Assembly (NCBI GenBank): GCA_015490105.1
Contig: WFYK01000213.1
Span: 1-12,911, forward strand
Length of the DNA: 12,911 nt
Source of the DNA: Aquificaceae bacterium
GTDB taxonomy: Bacteria; Aquificota; Aquificia; Aquificales; Aquificaceae
Direction: 5' to 3'
The translations under genes and the position numbers were made by a program. The notes beneath the pieces were generated by a model that saw only the letters and a list, made by a program, of their open reading frames with translations, searched no databases and was not told the origin of the DNA. Positions 12,136 through 12,911 of the stretch are shown one piece after another. Each line of letters opens with the position of its first letter. The first letter of the stretch is position 1.

Positions 12136-12878
12136 GTGATACCTTTTAGAAAACCTCCGAAGCTCTCAAAGAAGAAAGCTATGACTTCAGGATCTTCAGG
12201 CAGCTTTATGAGGGTTTTTTTGCCTTCCCTTTCTACAACCACGGGAGAAGAAAATCTGTCGGGGAAACGGGTAAAGTGGTAGAGGGCTACTATATTCTCG
12301 AAAGTTTTATGGGCTTCGGAGGAAGTATCTTCCACCTTAATTTCCATATCCGCGGTTTTACTTACCTGTGCTTTGAGTTCCTTTAGATTATCTTCTAAAA
12401 GTTTTTTCAGCGTAGGAGGTGCGGAAACCTTAACCTTAACTCCCCTTAAATCCTTCATCCATTGAGACTTTCCTCCCGTTTTTTTCAGGAGCTTTACCCT
12501 CTCTATTTCCATAGAGCTGTCGAGGGCCTTACACATGTCGTAGACGTTCAAAAGAGCAACACTTACCGCGGTAAGGGCCTCCATCTCATAGCCCGTCTTA
12601 GCTGTTCCCCTTACGGTAGCTACAACTTCCACAGCCCTTGGCTTTACATAGACCTCAACACCGACAAAATCAAAACCCACTGGGTGACAAAAGGGAAGAA
12701 CTTCCGGGGTTCTCTTCGCCCCCATTATACCCGCAAGCTTGGTAGCTTCCACGAGGTTACCTTTAGGAAGGCTGTTAGCCTTTATAAGTTTTACCGTTTC
12801 AGCTTTTAGCTTTATCCTGCCGAAGGCAGTAGCACTTCTGTAAGTTATAGGTTTGAGTCCTACGTCCGCGGTTCTCAT
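12132..12878 (-). CDS. moaC: MoaC (cyclic pyranopterin monophosphate synthase) with an extra C-terminal domain
   Basis: MoaC converts the MoaA product to cyclic pyranopterin monophosphate in molybdenum cofactor synthesis. Residues 1-142 are a complete MoaC: Lys55 with TPEVLPFCHPV (57-67, His65), Glu98 and Glu100 in YEMEALTAVSVALL, YDMCKA with Asp114 and Lys117, and GGKS (135-138). MoaC usually ends near 155-160 residues, but here about 100 more follow in frame (146-248). They show beta-alpha-beta-alpha-beta-beta-alpha order, with a Pro at 212 in SSPVVV, like a thioredoxin-type fold without any Cys. The ATG at 12878 gives the usual N-terminus. AAGG is the only ribosome-site-like sequence; the promoter lies at or past the window edge. 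ubiX overlaps its stop by 4 nt. Confidence 0.94.
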   Translation of the reverse strand: MRTADVGLKPITYRSATAFGRIKLKAETVKLIKANSLPKGNLVEATKLAGIMGAKRTPEVLPFCHPVGFDFVGVEVYVKPRAVEVVATVRGTAKTGYEMEALTAVSVALLNVYDMCKALDSSMEIERVKLLKKTGGKSQWMKDLRGVKVKVSAPPTLKKLLEDNLKELKAQVSKTADMEIKVEDTSSEAHKTFENIVALYHFTRFPDRFSSPVVVEREGKKTLIKLPEDPEVIAFFFESFGGFLKGIT

Positions 12879-12911
12879 AAGCCTTATTTTAAGCTGGTAT
12901 ACTCTTTATAG

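Noticed and set aside
11815..12282. Plus-strand open frame of 155 codons
   Set aside because: It is antisense to ubiX and moaC, both of which are well supported.
1..12911. CRISPR array, transposon, prophage or defence island
   Set aside because: No regularly spaced repeats, transposase, integrase, tRNA-end insertion or defence-gene motif is visible; gene content is housekeeping and respiratory.

Overview
The window looks like a chromosomal segment from a thermophilic, chemolithotrophic member of the Aquificaceae (Hydrogenobacter/Thermocrinis type). I infer this from the gene set (FlgM, UbiX, MoaC, c-type NO reductase), from proteins rich in Lys, Glu, Arg, Ile and Val, from heavy use of AGG, AGA and ATA codons, and from very tight gene packing with many 4-nt ATGA start/stop overlaps. 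Genus or species cannot be fixed from the sequence alone. I see no rRNA, tRNA, CRISPR array, insertion sequence or phage gene.

Region 1 (14-2764, leftward) is an iron-uptake unit: feoA, feoB, then a small coiled-coil membrane protein of unknown role. Its promoter (TTGACA-N17-TATCTT) and a Fur-box-like inverted repeat lie in the 118-bp divergent gap at 2765-2882. Region 2 (2883-5344, rightward) is a nitric oxide reductase operon: norC, norB and a third small three-helix membrane protein that resembles the NorH position of Thermus nor operons. NorC has two N-terminal membrane helices instead of the usual one. The last gene runs 50 bp tail-to-tail into the end of the next, oppositely oriented operon.

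Region 3 (5295-10254, leftward) is one long unit read as sfsA, frr, a TPR-like membrane protein, surE, murF, a PilZ-domain (c-di-GMP) protein and a CTP-dependent polyprenol/dolichol-kinase-family membrane enzyme. Genes overlap or almost touch. murF is interrupted by an apparent 1-nt deletion at about 7212. Both halves are otherwise intact, so a sequencing or assembly error is the leading explanation for this normally essential gene.

Region 4 (10299-10568, rightward) is flgM, the anti-sigma-28 factor, preceded by an exact sigma-28 -10 element (GCCGATAA) only 11 nt before the ATG, which implies a nearly leaderless transcript. Region 5 (10565-12878, leftward) is moaC, ubiX, a secreted FecR-domain protein and a small unknown protein. 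MoaC carries a C-terminal domain of about 100 residues that has the strand/helix pattern of a thioredoxin-like fold but no cysteines.

Together the genes cover iron acquisition, NO respiration/detoxification, envelope synthesis, c-di-GMP and flagellar control, and cofactor biosynthesis (molybdopterin, prenylated flavin). Most of it is ordinary housekeeping. The most interesting items are the MoaC fusion, the near-leaderless flgM transcript, the broken murF, the three-gene nor operon and the regulatory DNA between feo and nor. No wholly new system is evident.
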